A stretch of DNA of 64,000 bases from Tanypteryx hageni (lineage: Eukaryota; Arthropoda; Insecta; Odonata; Petaluridae), in contig CM054114.1 of assembly GCA_028673005.1 (NCBI GenBank), positions 12,059,108-12,123,107 of the forward strand, read 5' to 3'. The notes beneath the pieces were generated by a model. It was not told the origin of the DNA, ran no database searches, and saw only the letters and a list, made by a program, of their open reading frames with translations. A program made the position numbers and the translations under genes. Of the stretch, positions 13,023-25,460 are shown in pieces. Within the stretch, counting starts at the first letter, position 1; each line of letters starts with the position of its first letter.

Positions 13023-13439
13023 CCCTAGAACTACAAGGGGGGACTCCCACAACTTCTTTTTCGTATGTTTCTCTTTTAAAAACAAAGGAAAAATCTGGAT
13101 ATTTTATTGCATTGTGCAGAGACTTATGTAAAATAATTACCCGAAGTTTCTCATCAATGTATGCATATTTCAATTAATATTAATCTGATCTTGAAAACAT
13201 GAAAAATGTGAAAAAATTATTTTAATGTAAATATTTTTGTCATCATAGTGTATAATGTACATATCATTTAAAATAAATTACTAAAATTGTATAGTTATAT
13301 TCCTATGTCGTTTTTAAATATATAACGTTAGGTTCAAAATATTACTATGGCTTTTTATTATATTTTAGACGGTGAGTCTCAACCCCCCCCCCCCCCCTTG
13401 GCAGTCCACTGTAGTGAAAACCACTTGGTAGTTCCAGGG
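13023..13439. mobile_element. piggyBac-type MITE
   Basis: TTAA at 13019-13022 then CCCTAGAACTAC; the right end is GTAGTTCCAGGG then TTAA (13440-13443). 417 bp, AT-rich interior, with a C15 run near the right end (about 13383-13397). It contains no transposase. Confidence 0.82.
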
Positions 13440-13605
13440 TTAACTAATTTAATTTCCATTTTTAGCTCAACGCATAGCGCGCCTTTTTTTAAATCTCGCA
13501 ATTCAATACATAGTATTGTTCGAATTCTATTCTCCATAAAAACTCGTTTCATCTCTTGGACCATTTTCTCTCTATTACTCTTCCAAACCCACCTCCAACA
13601 CTCTC

Positions 13606-14085
13606 TATCCCCCTCTGCAAACCCTCTCTATCCCCCTCTGCAAACCCTCTCTCTCTCTATCCCCCTCTGCAAACCCTCTCTCTCTCTCTCTATCCCCCTC
13701 TGCAAACCCTCTCTTTCTCTATCCCCCTCTGCAAACCCTCTCTCTCTAGCCCCCTCTGCAAACCCTCTCTCTCTCTCTCCCCCTCTGCAAACCCTCTCTC
13801 TCTATCCCCCTCTGCAAACCCTCTCTCTCTCTCTCCCCCTCTGCAAACCCTCTCTCTCTATCCCCCTCTGCAAACCCTCTCTCTCTCTCTATCCCCCTCT
13901 GCAAACCCTCTCTCTCTCTCTCTCCCCCTCTGCAAACCCTCTCTCTCTATCCCCCTATGCAAACCCTCTCTCTCTAGCCCCCTCTGCAAACCCTCTCTCT
14001 CTAGCCCCCTCTGCAAACCCTCTCTCTCTCTATCCCCCTCTGCAAACCCTCTCTCTCTCTATCCCCCTCTGCTAACCCTCTCACA
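13606..14085 (+). repeat. Minisatellite, 17 copies of CCCCTCTGCAAACCCTCTC
   Basis: The core CCCCTCTGCAAACCCTCTC occurs 17 times, with single-base variants at copies 13 (CTATGC) and 17 (GCTAACC). Copies are separated by CT runs of varying length, giving a period of 24-34 bases. It appears as long open frames only because it has no stops; it is not a protein gene. Confidence 0.92.
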
Positions 14086-14089
14086 CTTC

Positions 14090-17000
14090 CTCTACTGCTC
14101 CCTGCGTAACCTTCTTCCTCGCGCCCCGCAGCCTCATTTTGGCCGCACCCCATACCCGCTATTTCACCTCGCGTGTCGGCGAGACCTCCGTTCGCCTTTC
14201 GACACCTCTAGGTCTGATCAAGAATAAAATGAATTTCCATTTTATCACAATCTGCGTAAAACTTAGCGCCGACACGGGCACGAGGTTGGGGCGACGTGCG
14301 GTGTGTGTTTACGCGTCATTTCAATGAAATGCAAATGTTTACGTGGTTTAAAGAGGCCAGATGGAATCAAGAGCGTGATTTATGGAATGTACTTTAGAAA
14401 TGAAGCCAAAGACATGGTGCAAAATTTATTTGATCCCTTTTTACTTGTTTTTTTTACGACCGACCTTTTCTGAATATAATATTTCTGTAAAAATCACGGG
14501 GATGTCGAAATTGATCAGACCTTTCTTGGATGTATAAATGTACATACACATGCGTTTTTAAATGTGCTGAAATCTAAACTCATAATGTTACCTGAGTAAT
14601 GGATTGGAAATTAAAATGCCAGTCTAGTGTTTTTCTTTGAAACGATAAATTTCAAGATTAGATCTACGGACATCATAAATTTCATTTTTTTAAATTAATC
14701 GTAGCACCGGTGGAAACATGGTACACCATGACGTATCTAGTCGGCTTCGTAGGCAGTAAATAGAAAAGTAACTTGAATGGACTTGTCCATCGATCGTCTT
14801 TTATTTCCGATGCAGATATCGATGCAAATGCAGTCATTGGAGGTAGATTGTCAGACGCAAAATTACTCCTATGCCTCGAAACGATTTTTGTAATTAAAAG
14901 TGTTCCTTTATACTAATTACCTTTAATTCTTTATCCCCTAAACATTTTCCAATACTTTGTTTTTTTCTGGAAGGTGGTAATAAGACGCATATCTATTCAG
15001 CAGAGAAAATAACGCAGAAAAATAGATCATCATAAAGTTTGTATAAGTTAAGGGGAACAATTATGCAAGTGAATCAAAAAACGTCAAAGAAAACCTTCTC
15101 ATGGAAGTCGATCCCCTTGAGTGTTTAACGGAATGTCTTTAATCAAAATTGAACTCAAACTCTCAAAAAGTCTTTGCCCCCGTCAATCGTGAAGCAGTTT
15201 GGGATTTGGTTGAAATTGCTTTGCATTTTCTTTAAACATATCAACTGAGTGTATTTTGCAAATTCAGGATTGAATTATAAATCTGAAATCACATACGGTG
15301 GATTATCCCAGCCTAATAACTGCTCAAGCTATGAATCGTTTTAGTTTTTTATTAGAATGAACACAGCAAATTCAACGTACAGGCTGTTTTTAAATATGAC
15401 TTCGAGGCAATTCTGTTGGAACAAATTATACGTTATCGCCAACAGGGATGAAAATGTTGTCGTCTAGATTCAAACCTTAGACTCGGAACTTGTGTGTTCC
15501 TTAACGTAACATATTTTATGCAAGAAAATATGTATTCAGTCTATCGATTTCACTTGCCGTTCGTAATCTTGGCAACTTATATGACGTTACGTAGGGGAGT
15601 TTATTTATGTATGTGGAAAGTTCCATAATATAGTAATACGACAGATACATTTTCTCAAGGACTTATAGCCATTTGAAATGAAAATGCGTCTTTCCTCAAT
15701 TAAGTTGAGTCGATCGGAAAAGTGTCTACACACTTAGAATTAGAGGATAAATGTCGAAATACACAATAAATACAACACGTGTACGATTTTGTATGGCAAC
15801 CAAACCGTTTTAGAAACTCGTTGAACCTTTTTCTCTATTTATTATGTTACATAATGTTGCACTGGATGCTATTACTTTTTAAAACATATATGAAAAAATA
15901 AATTCGATCTTATCTCGGATTAGTATAGTATTAATATAGTTGCCATGATTTAGGTTGAATTCTTGAGGAGACATATAATTTGTGAAGTATTTTTCACCAA
16001 AAAGCTTCTATCCTATCTTATGACAAGTAATATGAGGACTCCTTTCTCAGCTGAACTCTGACCACGTTTAACTCACTATTCTCAGTTGAATCTATTCTGC
16101 TCTTCCTGAAAAATAGCTTTCTAGAATTTCCATTAATGCAAGTCCTCTTGCAAAAAAGTACTCGGGAGGTTTTAGATCAAACTCTCAAGATACGCAATTA
16201 TTGCACCACCTTGTTAGCTGTCTGCGGTGACGTTAGATCCCTGCAATATACCCTTCGGCGTAAGAGGAAAATATTTGCTTACAAAGTTAATTAATTTTGA
16301 AAAATTACGGTGCAAGTGATTCGATTCTTAAATTCGTCATCAACACTGGGAAATTCGCAGCCGTCCGCGATATTATCCGGTGAGTGAAGACTGTATATAG
16401 TTCGAGTTGAATTTTTCCTTTTTTCAAATAAAATTCCATTGTTGATAATTTGGATAATCGGGAAGGATTCGCATTCAAGCGAAAAATGAAATTTTTGCTT
16501 TATACAAATTTTTCTTTCGACTTAAACTTCGAAAGACGTTGTATTTCAGATGTTATGGAAATCCTCACATTTCGTGACATAATTCAGAGAACATTCTTTC
16601 GCAAATCTCCGTCAATTGGAATTTTAAGAGACCGTTAAAAAGGAGCATTGATCACAACCCAAACAATGCATTAAGCGGTAATTTATTGGATTGTATCGGT
16701 CGAAGTCAATCGTAAATGATGATGGGTCGTAAAATGTTGTGCGGGCCCTAAAAAGAGGACATTTATCACTTGTTTTGGACGCGGACGTACGTAATTCATA
16801 GTTCAGGTCAGGTTCGCTATTCTCGAAATGGTGTTTACACAAGGTTAATTCACGGTTCGCGGTCGTTCAACTCGTATTTTATGAGGAGATGCTTCGGAGA
16901 CGCTCAAAATAACGCTCGATAAACCAGTGACTTGGCCGCCTTTTGTGATCTCATTGACAATAATCTTGTAAGTTTGAATTTTTTGATTGAATGAGGAGGT

Positions 17001-17729
17001 GATCGTGGGATATATATGACAGAGAGTTACAAGAGATTTAACAGAATAACACATTATTTGGGCAAGGTTGAGACCGAATCACTCTCCTCTTCCACCGAAA
17101 CCCTTCTCATTTATAAATACAACAATTGTCACATAGAATATGATTGTGATACTCATCTATATACATATATAAACGCATACGTACATATATCTAAATAAAC
17201 AAATAAATATTTAGCATGACATTTGACAGGACAAATAAGAAAAAAGGAATATACAAAGAAATTCAGGTTTAATATATTAAGCTTATCCTTGCTATGAAAT
17301 TGCGAGTTTCTGGAGGAATAACAATGTTTTATTTGAAAGTGCCAGTTTCTCTGTGCTTTCTTATGTGGCAGTATTCTCGGCCAGTACCTGGAAAGAATAC
17401 AGAGAATTAAGTGAAGGAACTTTCTGTACTGTGGTTCTTTTGAAGCGAGAGTAGATGTTTGTGATATGCTCGTTTAAAGGAATGGTATAGACGATGGATT
17501 TAAAATAAAATCTTTGAAGTTTGCTCCATAATCTGCTCATATCATCTAAGAATTATTAGCAACCCATTTACTGTGAATGATTTACTGTAGAATTCCGTCC
17601 TGTGGTATAAAATGAAAAGTTTGTGGTTTCCCCTTGTACGTAAACTATGACTGATGCTGTTGAACTGCAAAGAAAGACGAAGCAACATGTCATTTTTACG
17701 AATTTGGAATAATAACGATATTAGACGCC
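14090..17729. other. No gene recognised
   Basis: 3.6 kb of AT-rich DNA. Short frames such as 16450-16638 and 16624-16842 have no family features. Confidence 0.5.
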
Positions 17730-17737
17730 TTCTAGAC

Positions 17738-18013
17738 CACTGTTTTTCAAACTTTTTGCATCGCGGCCCAGTGGAATGTCTCGCCACCTAGTGCAATGGT
17801 ATGCTACTTTGAGGAAAACATGTTTTAATTGATTTTTCATTAGCTCTTGATAAAAAGTGACTCATACTAAAAGAATGGCATTTATATAATGGAAACTTTT
17901 AGTTCCGTGTCATCTTTGACATATTTCAGCTGCTTACGCATTGAGTTCTCAGGTTTTCCTCATGAGCCTCGCGACCCAGTTCTGGGTCGCGATCTATACT
18001 TTGAAAAACACTG
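17738..18013. mobile_element. hAT MITE
   Basis: 276 bp from CACTGTTTTTCAAAC to GAAAAACACTG. Flanks are TTCTAGAC (17730-17737) and TTCTAGAT (18014-18021), 7 of 8 identical. Internal GCGGCCC and CGCGACCC phrases lie close to the ends, as is common in this superfamily. Confidence 0.75.
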
Positions 18014-18142
18014 TTCTAGATTATAACTAAAGCCAAGAGAGTTAAATCAGACGTTCCAAGGTGTGCTCGAATTTCTTTACATCATATTTTTATATAACAC
18101 AAACATTATACGCTCTCTTGAGGTTAATAGAGAGCTCTTGGG

Positions 18143-18655
18143 TTAAATCTTGGTTTACTATATATGGCCGAAATCGAAATGAGGAATGGTGAGCGAATTG
18201 AATAGATTATTTTTAAGGGGAAAAGAGAGTATTTTATGAGATGAGACAGGATGATAAGAAAATATAGAACGAACATGGGGGGGGGGGGGTGATCCGTGCT
18301 AGAAGAAATAAGGAAACATCAACATTGAAGGCATTTGGAGGCCCCAACTTTTTTGAGTCCCCCTCCCATTTGCCTTTCTTTCAGTTTTTATAGGTCCCAA
18401 GTCTGTCTTTCTCTTCTCGTTTTTCTTATTTGTTTGAGCTTTGTACTTACGTCAACTATTAGAAAGCTGTGATCTGAATCAATGTCTGCTCCTGCCTTGG
18501 CGGTCTTTATGCTGTTCCTGAATCTTTGTTTTACTAGGATGTAATCTATTAGGAATGTCATTCTATCTCCTTAAAAATAATCTATTCAATTCGCTCAGCA
18601 TTCCACATTTCGATTTCGGCCATATATATATATATAGTAAACCAAGATTTAACCC
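18143..18655. repeat. ~80-bp inverted duplication flanking an RTE fragment
   Basis: The sequence from GGTTAAATCTTGGTTTACTA through GAATAGATTATTTTTAAG (18143-18220) recurs inverted at about 18571-18655, with a few differences and a longer TA run. The ~350 bases between hold an RTE endonuclease fragment in the right half. Confidence 0.75.
18390..18565 (-). pseudogene. RTE-type LINE endonuclease fragment
   Basis: The - strand reads FLIDYILVKQRFRNSIKTAK and DIDSDHSFLIVDV without a stop. The IDYIL and SDH motifs are the last blocks of the apurinic-type endonuclease of RTE LINEs. Only this domain piece is present. Confidence 0.75.
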
Positions 18656-19338
18656 CAGAAACCAGCCGGTATCCGCCCTTACCCTACACGGACATGCCAT
18701 CCCATGGTCCTCCAAGGCTAAATACCTCGCAGTAACCTTGGACAAAGGACTGACCAGGCGAAAACATGTTTCCGGCCTAAGAGGGGTCGGAACAGGTGCA
18801 GTACGCAGACTCGGCCCTGTCCTGGGCTCCAGGGAGGTTACCCTGGAGACCAAGGTGAGACTGTATAGGGCCTGCGTACTGCCAATCCTGACCTACGCCT
18901 CACCTATTTGGTCCAGTGCGGCAAAAACGCATATCAAAAAAGTTGCCGTAGTGCGAAATAATGCACTAAGAACGATACTAAGGGTGAACTGGCAGAGCAT
19001 TGTACTGACGGAGCTCCATGCGACCACAGGGGTCGAGCCGGTTGAGTGCGTCCTGGAAAGGAGGGCCAGGACGTTCTTCGGCAAGACGGAAACATCAACT
19101 GATAGGGAAGCTCTCGCAGACTAGAGTGGTGTCCTGGAACCGCTTCAAACGCCCATTGCCGTCAATGGGCCAGGAATTTTCTTCACAGCCCAAGCGGCAA
19201 AGTCTGGAATAAAGCCGTCACAAATCTAAAGCATGTCTTCCCAACCTGACCAATCACCAAAACCTGACAGGCTTATAGCTCAGCTGGCAGCCTGGCCGGA
19301 AGTGGCCTCCGACCACTTCCAACACCCACACTGCGAGT
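18650..19338 (+). pseudogene. Jockey-type LINE, ORF2 C-terminal part
   Basis: Open frame 18555-19124; the LINE part starts near PRFNPRNQ. It encodes HGHAIPWSSKAKYLAVTLDK and RLYRACVLPILTYASPIW, a pair of blocks typical of Jockey-clade reverse transcriptases downstream of the catalytic palm. A TAG at 19122 cuts the frame and the following ~210 bases continue the C-terminus in other frames. 5'-truncated; no poly-A tail seen at the right end. Confidence 0.8.
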
Positions 19339-19870
19339 GACCAAGGACAGATCCCTGTGGCACTCCTATTTCCACATCACTCCACTCTGAACAAAAAGAG
19401 TGGTTCTTATTACTTATTACTGTTTTTTGTTTGCGTTCTGAAAGATAAGATTCAAATCATTTGAGAGAATTGTTATGAACACTATAGTACTTCAATTTTC
19501 TGATTGATATTTCACGTCAAACACAATCAAATTCTTTGGATAAGTCACAGATCAATCCCGCTTTGTACTGTGATTGATCAATGGATTCAGAAATATTATT
19601 TACAAAGTCTATTAATGCTGTAGTTGTTGAGTATTTCTTTCTAAAACCATGCTATTTGATAACAGGTGATTATATTTTAAATGATTAGAAATACGGGTTT
19701 GTGCAGCCATTTCAAATATTTTAGAAAAATTTGGCAAAAGAGATATTGGACGGTAGTTGTTTAACAATTCAGGAGGCCCTTCTTTAAGTAGTGGCCTAAC
19801 TATTGTATACTTCAGCCTTTCCGGAAAAGTTCCTGTATGAAAGGATTTATTATTTTCCAGCGTGGGTCAG
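19339..19870 (-). pseudogene. CR1/Jockey-group LINE, RT palm fragment
   Basis: The - strand, read from 19870 leftward, gives PERLKYTIVRPLLKEGPPE, NNYRPISLLPNFSKIFE and, at the far end (19339-19365), GVPQGSVLG. These are consecutive RT blocks. Stops and frameshifts lie between. It abuts the + strand Jockey piece at 19338. Confidence 0.75.
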
Positions 19871-22772
19871 TAATGTACTCCATCACTGTTAAATAACAAT
19901 GGCGAATTATAATAGTATGTTCAAACGATCGCGCAAGGCGCGGAATTTTTTTTAACTCGTGTGATACGCAAGAATACGTCACAAATAATAAACCCAGAAG
20001 GCTGAGGTGGCGTCACGACAGGAATACATACCGACTGACATAACATTCACGTAGATAGGAAGTTAAAATTCAGTCTGCTGAGAAATCGACGCCGCTCAAA
20101 TTGTTGGAATACTTTTGGAAATGAGTGTACATACGTCGACTGGATCCCCTTAGATCGGTAACTACTCTTTAATAATGAGGGAGCAAATTAATGGGATTTA
20201 TTCCTCGGATCACCACTTGGTCAATCTTTCACGACGTGGCGAAATGAGCGAACGTATCTTCGACTCAAATCAAGATTGAAATGGCGGAGCGTCAATCGCG
20301 CGATTAATTTCGCCGCTTCGTTAGCGTCTTTGAGGGCTGCGAGGGAACGATTTCCTTCCTCAAGCCCTCCTCCCCTTCCTTCCCTCGCGTATTCCCTCGG
20401 TTCGCGGCCTCACAAAGATTGCGAGCGGCATGTTCACGTGATTCTGAGGAGTTTTAAGGAAACTCCGCTTCGAGATTATGATTAAGAATCTCGCCATCCA
20501 ATAAGGAATTGGAGTCTTTGTTGCGAGAAAACGATGAAGATGCGAATCTGAGAAAGTGTGCCGAGCGGTGGGTGCTAAATGATAAGGTGATACTTTATGT
20601 GTAGAATAGCGATACTCAGAGAGGGGTTGGGAGGGAGTTAATGGCTTATATTCACTTCATCATGAAAGGTTAAAGTCCGATTACACGGTATAGTTTCGAG
20701 CTACGTTAATATAAAAACAAATCCTAAGCGATTACTCGAAAATGCTACTACGAATCAGCCGGAGCAGAAATTATTTACTCACTATACTAGAAAAATTGGT
20801 CGGTTTACTCAAAGGCAGGGTTAAGCATATTGTATTATTCTCAAGATCGAGCCATTTGTATTTTGACACATATTCTTGTGTTATTATTATTTGAATTTAT
20901 TAACACGTTTTGAAAATTTTCATATGGTATATATGCTACCTATGCAGCTCTACTACAGAAGAATAAAATTCAATTTTTTTACCTTCGAGCGCAATGGTTT
21001 TCGTACAAGGAAACATTTCGGATGTAGGCTTGTTTATGTGGAGGCATCTTTGAAATGGATTAAAAGATCTTGACAATTGCCGATGGCGTATGTTAATGGC
21101 TGTCGCTCCTTTAATGATTACCCAAGAAACACTTCTGTCTTCTAACTTTTTATGAGCATCGGGAAACAACGAATCTGAATGCGTTGACATATTGGCTCTC
21201 ATTTCGTATTATTCTCATATGAGACTGCGACGACTATCTTTTGTCTTTTAGGACATCACCACGGGTATTTGCGCCTTCGTCTTTCTTCAAATAACCATCT
21301 GTATTTCAGACATCCCGCACGTCCTGTCACTGTTATTTGTGGCAAACTTGCTGCGAATTACCATTTACTATAGAATCTCGATCACTTTCATCACCTGATG
21401 TCGTTATATCGGTGTCACCCCCATGTGCTGACACTGCGAAATGTGTCTCAGTGCGCGGCTATGGCTGTCATGCTGCAGATTCTTCGCGAACGATGCCTTA
21501 ACATAGGGAATAAATTAATAGAAAAAAATGAAGTACTAGCAAAATCATAAACAATAACTCTAGATCTGGAAGTGCCACCGGTCGAAAGGATTTTTAACCC
21601 GGAAGGACGAGCGTCTGGATAAAAAATACCCAAGCAGAATAGATATGTGTTTATCTTTTGACTCATCGGAATTATTCGAGCCTTCCACTTGGACTCTCCC
21701 TGTTAGTTCTAGAGCGTTTTTGTTATTCTTACGACCAGTTGCTCATGAGTAATTGAGACTGAAAGCAGAAAGCGGGAATTATTCACACGCAAGTCCATGC
21801 GGAACAAATTTAATACAGGAGAGACTTGGTAAAAACTAATTAATTTTTTGTAACATTGCACAACAACTGTGTAATGTATATAAGATTTCTCGTTAATGAG
21901 ATTTAGTTTTATTACTCTTTATGACGCCACTAAAGGGATGGTGGATACCGTAGATCAGTTGTGCGAAAAATATTCAGTGTCCAGAAAATCATCATGTTGG
22001 CCGCTGACGATGTTTTATGGATGTCTAAACATTGTAGGAATTAATTCGTTAGTGATCTATAATGCTAACAATTAATTTATTCTGCGTTTGGGTGAAAAAT
22101 ATGCGCGTCTTTACGTTACAAAGTACGCCGCGCGTCCTCCAGGGTTAAGAATGTGTCATCGATAGGAAACCACTGCTAAGGAGGGAGTTGTGGGGGGGGG
22201 GGGGTCATCCTGCACAACATCCGAACGCCGCTCCTCCATTTCGCAGAGCAATTCGACACGCGTTGCGCGATGATTTGCCGCTGGGTGACAGCGTGCTGTT
22301 CGGGAAAACGTAGCCCCTTTACAAGGGAGTAGACGACGGACGGGAGGATGAAGGCTCTAGCGAGGGTTGGATGCTTAATGGGACTATCGATCTCGTTAAT
22401 CGATGTTGTTTTCAACCCTTTCTCCCTCTGCCCGTGCCCTGCAGGAAGGAAGGACGGACGCGCGCGTGTGTGTGTGCGGGGCACGAGTCACGGGGGAAGA
22501 GTCGATCCGCCGACGTTATTCCTCTCTCTCTCTTTGACCTTTGATTCCCTTTCTCTGTGCCCGCCGAGGATTACCTTATTCCGATCCACTCTTCCATTTT
22601 TTCAATGACCCCGAGGGATTGGTTAGGCGGAGGTTGGGAGAGCGGCGGGAGGAATTACAGAGGGGAAGAGGTTGGTCAGAATCTGGTTGGGAGAGCGCAT
22701 CGCGAGGGACAGGGTTGCGGGGGCGTACGAGAACACTCTGCCTCATAATCTAAATAATTATCTCATTTTTAC
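19871..22772. other. No gene recognised
   Basis: AT-rich with GC-richer patches at 20270-20480 and 22130-22740. A G13-14 run lies near 22191. No protein-like frame. Confidence 0.45.
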
Positions 22773-23385
22773 GTAGAGAATTTCAGCAGATTTGGCAGGT
22801 TCACGCACCCTCCTTATTGTGTGGGTGTTATCCTGTAGTGCAGGGGTTGGCATCATACGGTCCGCGAGCCGGATGCGGCCCCCGATAGCGCTTTATGCGG
22901 CCCGCGAAGCCATAATGAAAAAGTTATCAGTAAAATTAAACAGAAAATTTCATATTTTTCCAGTCAAATTTTGACCTCAAAACCTTTTCTGATAAACATT
23001 TAACGCTAGTAAATTATTTAGATATGATTTGTACTAATGTGAGACCACAGAATCTCTGGATAGCTTCGGATGCAAACACTCATGCGGCCCGCCGAAGTTC
23101 TCGTGCCCTTCAATGCGGTTCTCCGAATTATTCACATTACAAATGTGGCCCGTCATGTTCAAAAGGTTGCTAACCCCTACCGTAGTGCAGTTATTTGTTC
23201 ATTTTCTTTTTCTTTCTATTTTCTTTTTCTTTCCTCTATTTTCTTTTTCGCCTATACTCCTTTACTGCTTGTATTTTTATGCATGGTTATCTTATATATT
23301 GTAGTGCATCATATGTAGATTTGTTTAGTGAACCTTAGTGGGTTTCGCAGGTTTTTCCCTTCCGTGTGGGTGTTTTCCCGCAGTG
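22773..23385. repeat. Dispersed repeat, copy 1, interrupted by a hAT MITE
   Basis: Starts GTAGAGAATTTCAGCAGAT, then GTGTGGGTGTTATCCTGTAGTG. After the MITE it continues with a TTTC-rich stretch, TTTCGCCTATACTC, ATTGTAGTGCATCATATG and GTGTGGGTGTTTTCCCGCAGTG. The same order is found at 27949-28205. Class unknown. Confidence 0.75.
22841..23179. mobile_element. hAT MITE (CAGGGGTTGGCA family)
   Basis: 339 bp with ends CAGGGGTTGGCA and TTGCTAACCCCTA. The 8-bp flanks CTGTAGTG (22833-22840) and CCGTAGTG (23180-23187) differ by one base. Contains GATGCGGCCC and GCGGCCCGCGAAG phrases. The empty site can be seen in the second copy of the host repeat near 28007-28016. Confidence 0.82.
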
Positions 23386-24869
23386 GATTTTTTTAAATTT
23401 TTCCCGCACAATTATGTATCATTTTACATATCACTATTAATTCTAGAATGTATTATTATATGTATTTGTATCATGACGAGAGGTTTGATGGAAGATAAGA
23501 CTTCCTAGTCTTAATATAAACCCAAAAAAAACATATCTAATCTAAACGAAAAGTTAACGGCGGCGAATGCTAGCGTGGCTTCAAGAAAATTCCGTTAAAT
23601 TATATTGAGGCCGAAACATTTTTTTTTTCGTTTGACACCGGAGGTTAAATTGTTATTTATCCTGGCCATAATGAGCCCTTTTTTATTTTATTCATTTTGA
23701 ATGTCTCATGCATTATTTGAGGAAGTCAATCTACCGTCGACTCTAGTGACGTCTTTTTGAAAATTTTACGAAAATTTCTGTGGGTATTTTAACCGTATTC
23801 CCGTTGAAATTTCTACATAGTGAAATCACATGGAATTCGAGTAAGAGATCTTTTACGCAACCTTTGAATTTTTCTCTTATATGTATTAATTGATAATAAA
23901 ATCAGTCATGCTATTTAAATAAAGATCGAGGCAGGCATTTTAAAACTCAAACGAATTTTCTGTTTGCATAGTAAAATTAATCTTTTAGCAGAAATCGCAG
24001 CGCGTGTCGAAGGAAAGTTTGAATGGAAGTATATTTTTGAAAATACCATTTACGTTTTCTGTTGATTTTATAACATTGATTGACTTTTCGGCATATTATC
24101 TGTTGTACACTACCTATATTGTTAATGGTAAATTTGCGGATTATAATCAAACTGAAAAAAATGTTAATAATAATAATGTTAACCTGACCAAAAAACTTCA
24201 AAATAACAGAGCAAAATTGATCATGTTATATAATAAGGTACGAAGAAACACCATAGAGAGTAATTATCCTTAGAAATAAACGTATTGATCTAAAACGGTT
24301 GTTTCGTAAATTGCCCGCCAGCATTGTTTTCTTACCTCGACATTGATTGAGACCAATATAATTATTATTAATGGTTTCCAAAGGAAACAGCCTTATGAAA
24401 TGGTCCTGTCTGTGTCCTGCACTAACAACTTTTGCATCAATGCACCGATTTCCATGAAACTTGGTATGAGGCTCCGGCTGCCAGGGTCCACCTCCGGGCT
24501 CTATTTTATTTGGCGAAGATTTAAGTCCCGGGTTCAATTCCAGGAACGTTTTTCCATATTTGTTTTGCATAGAAAATATCAAATCTACTGTGCCATGATG
24601 TTTTCTTGAATACATTAAAATATCTTAAAACTTTTATATCGGAGCCAGTTTTCTACTGTTCTAAGTAGAAAAGAATGTAGGTTCTAATTCTTATCACCGA
24701 ATTTTGATAATTGATCGTATTTTTTTAATTTATACTAAAACAGCGTTTTTGCGTTTTAAATCGCATTTTATCGGATTGTTGCCATGGAGACGATTATTAC
24801 CGAACTCTACTTGAGCATAGACGAGTGAACAAATGGGCTATTATGCGTTCTTAGCACGCCGTCCGTCCA
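23386..24869. other. No gene recognised
   Basis: AT-rich. 24380-24600 has TTTCCATGAAACTTGGTATG and GGGTTCAATTCC phrases that look like a dispersed repeat related to the array just downstream; class not determined. Confidence 0.4.
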
Positions 24870-25460
24870 TCTGTCCGCATGTTAAAACTCGGAAACCGCT
24901 AGACGTATTATGATTAAATTTTGTATAGGGGAGTTTTGCTAAAATTGGTCAACCGATTTCAATTTTGGTCAGAATCGGACAAAAATGATGACCACTTTAC
25001 ATAATGACCGACAATGTTCCTTTGTTTCAACTCGGGAACCGCTGGACGTATTTTGATGAAATTTGGTATTGGGGAGTTTTGCTAAAATTAATTGACCGAA
25101 TCCAATTTTGGTAAAAATCGGACAACAATTACGACCACTTTGCATGACCTACATGTAGTTTACAGTGTTCCTTTGTTTCAACTCGGGAACAGCTTTATAT
25201 ATTTTGATGAAATTTGGTATTGGGGAGTTTTGCTAAAATCGGTCGACCGATTTAAATTTTGGTTAAAATCGGACAATAATTACGACCACTTTACATGAAG
25301 ACCTACATGTAGTTTACAGTGTTCCTTTGTTTCAACTCGGGAACCGCATGAAATTTTGTATTAAATTTGGTATTGGTGAGTTTTGTTAAAATTAATAGAC
25401 CGATTCCAATTTTGGTTCAAATCGGACAATAATTACGACTACTTTACATTAAGACCTACT
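24870..25460 (+). repeat. Tandem array, four ~150-bp units
   Basis: TGTT(T)CAACTCGGGAACCGCT-like starts at 24880, 25023, 25174 and 25328 (spacings 143, 151, 154). Each is followed by TTTTGATGAAATTTGGTATTGGGGAGTTTTGCTAAAAT, given here in part as GATGAAATTTGGTAT, and by ATCGGACAATAATTACGACC. A CCGTCCGTCC run precedes it. No coding capacity. Confidence 0.85.

Noticed and set aside
13347..14227. Long open frames rich in NPLSLS and CKPSLS
   Set aside because: Products of the 17-copy minisatellite; the repeat lacks stops in all + frames.
24870..25460. CRISPR-like array
   Set aside because: Units are ~150 bases, diverged along their whole length, with no short constant repeat and unique spacer pattern; the genome is eukaryotic.
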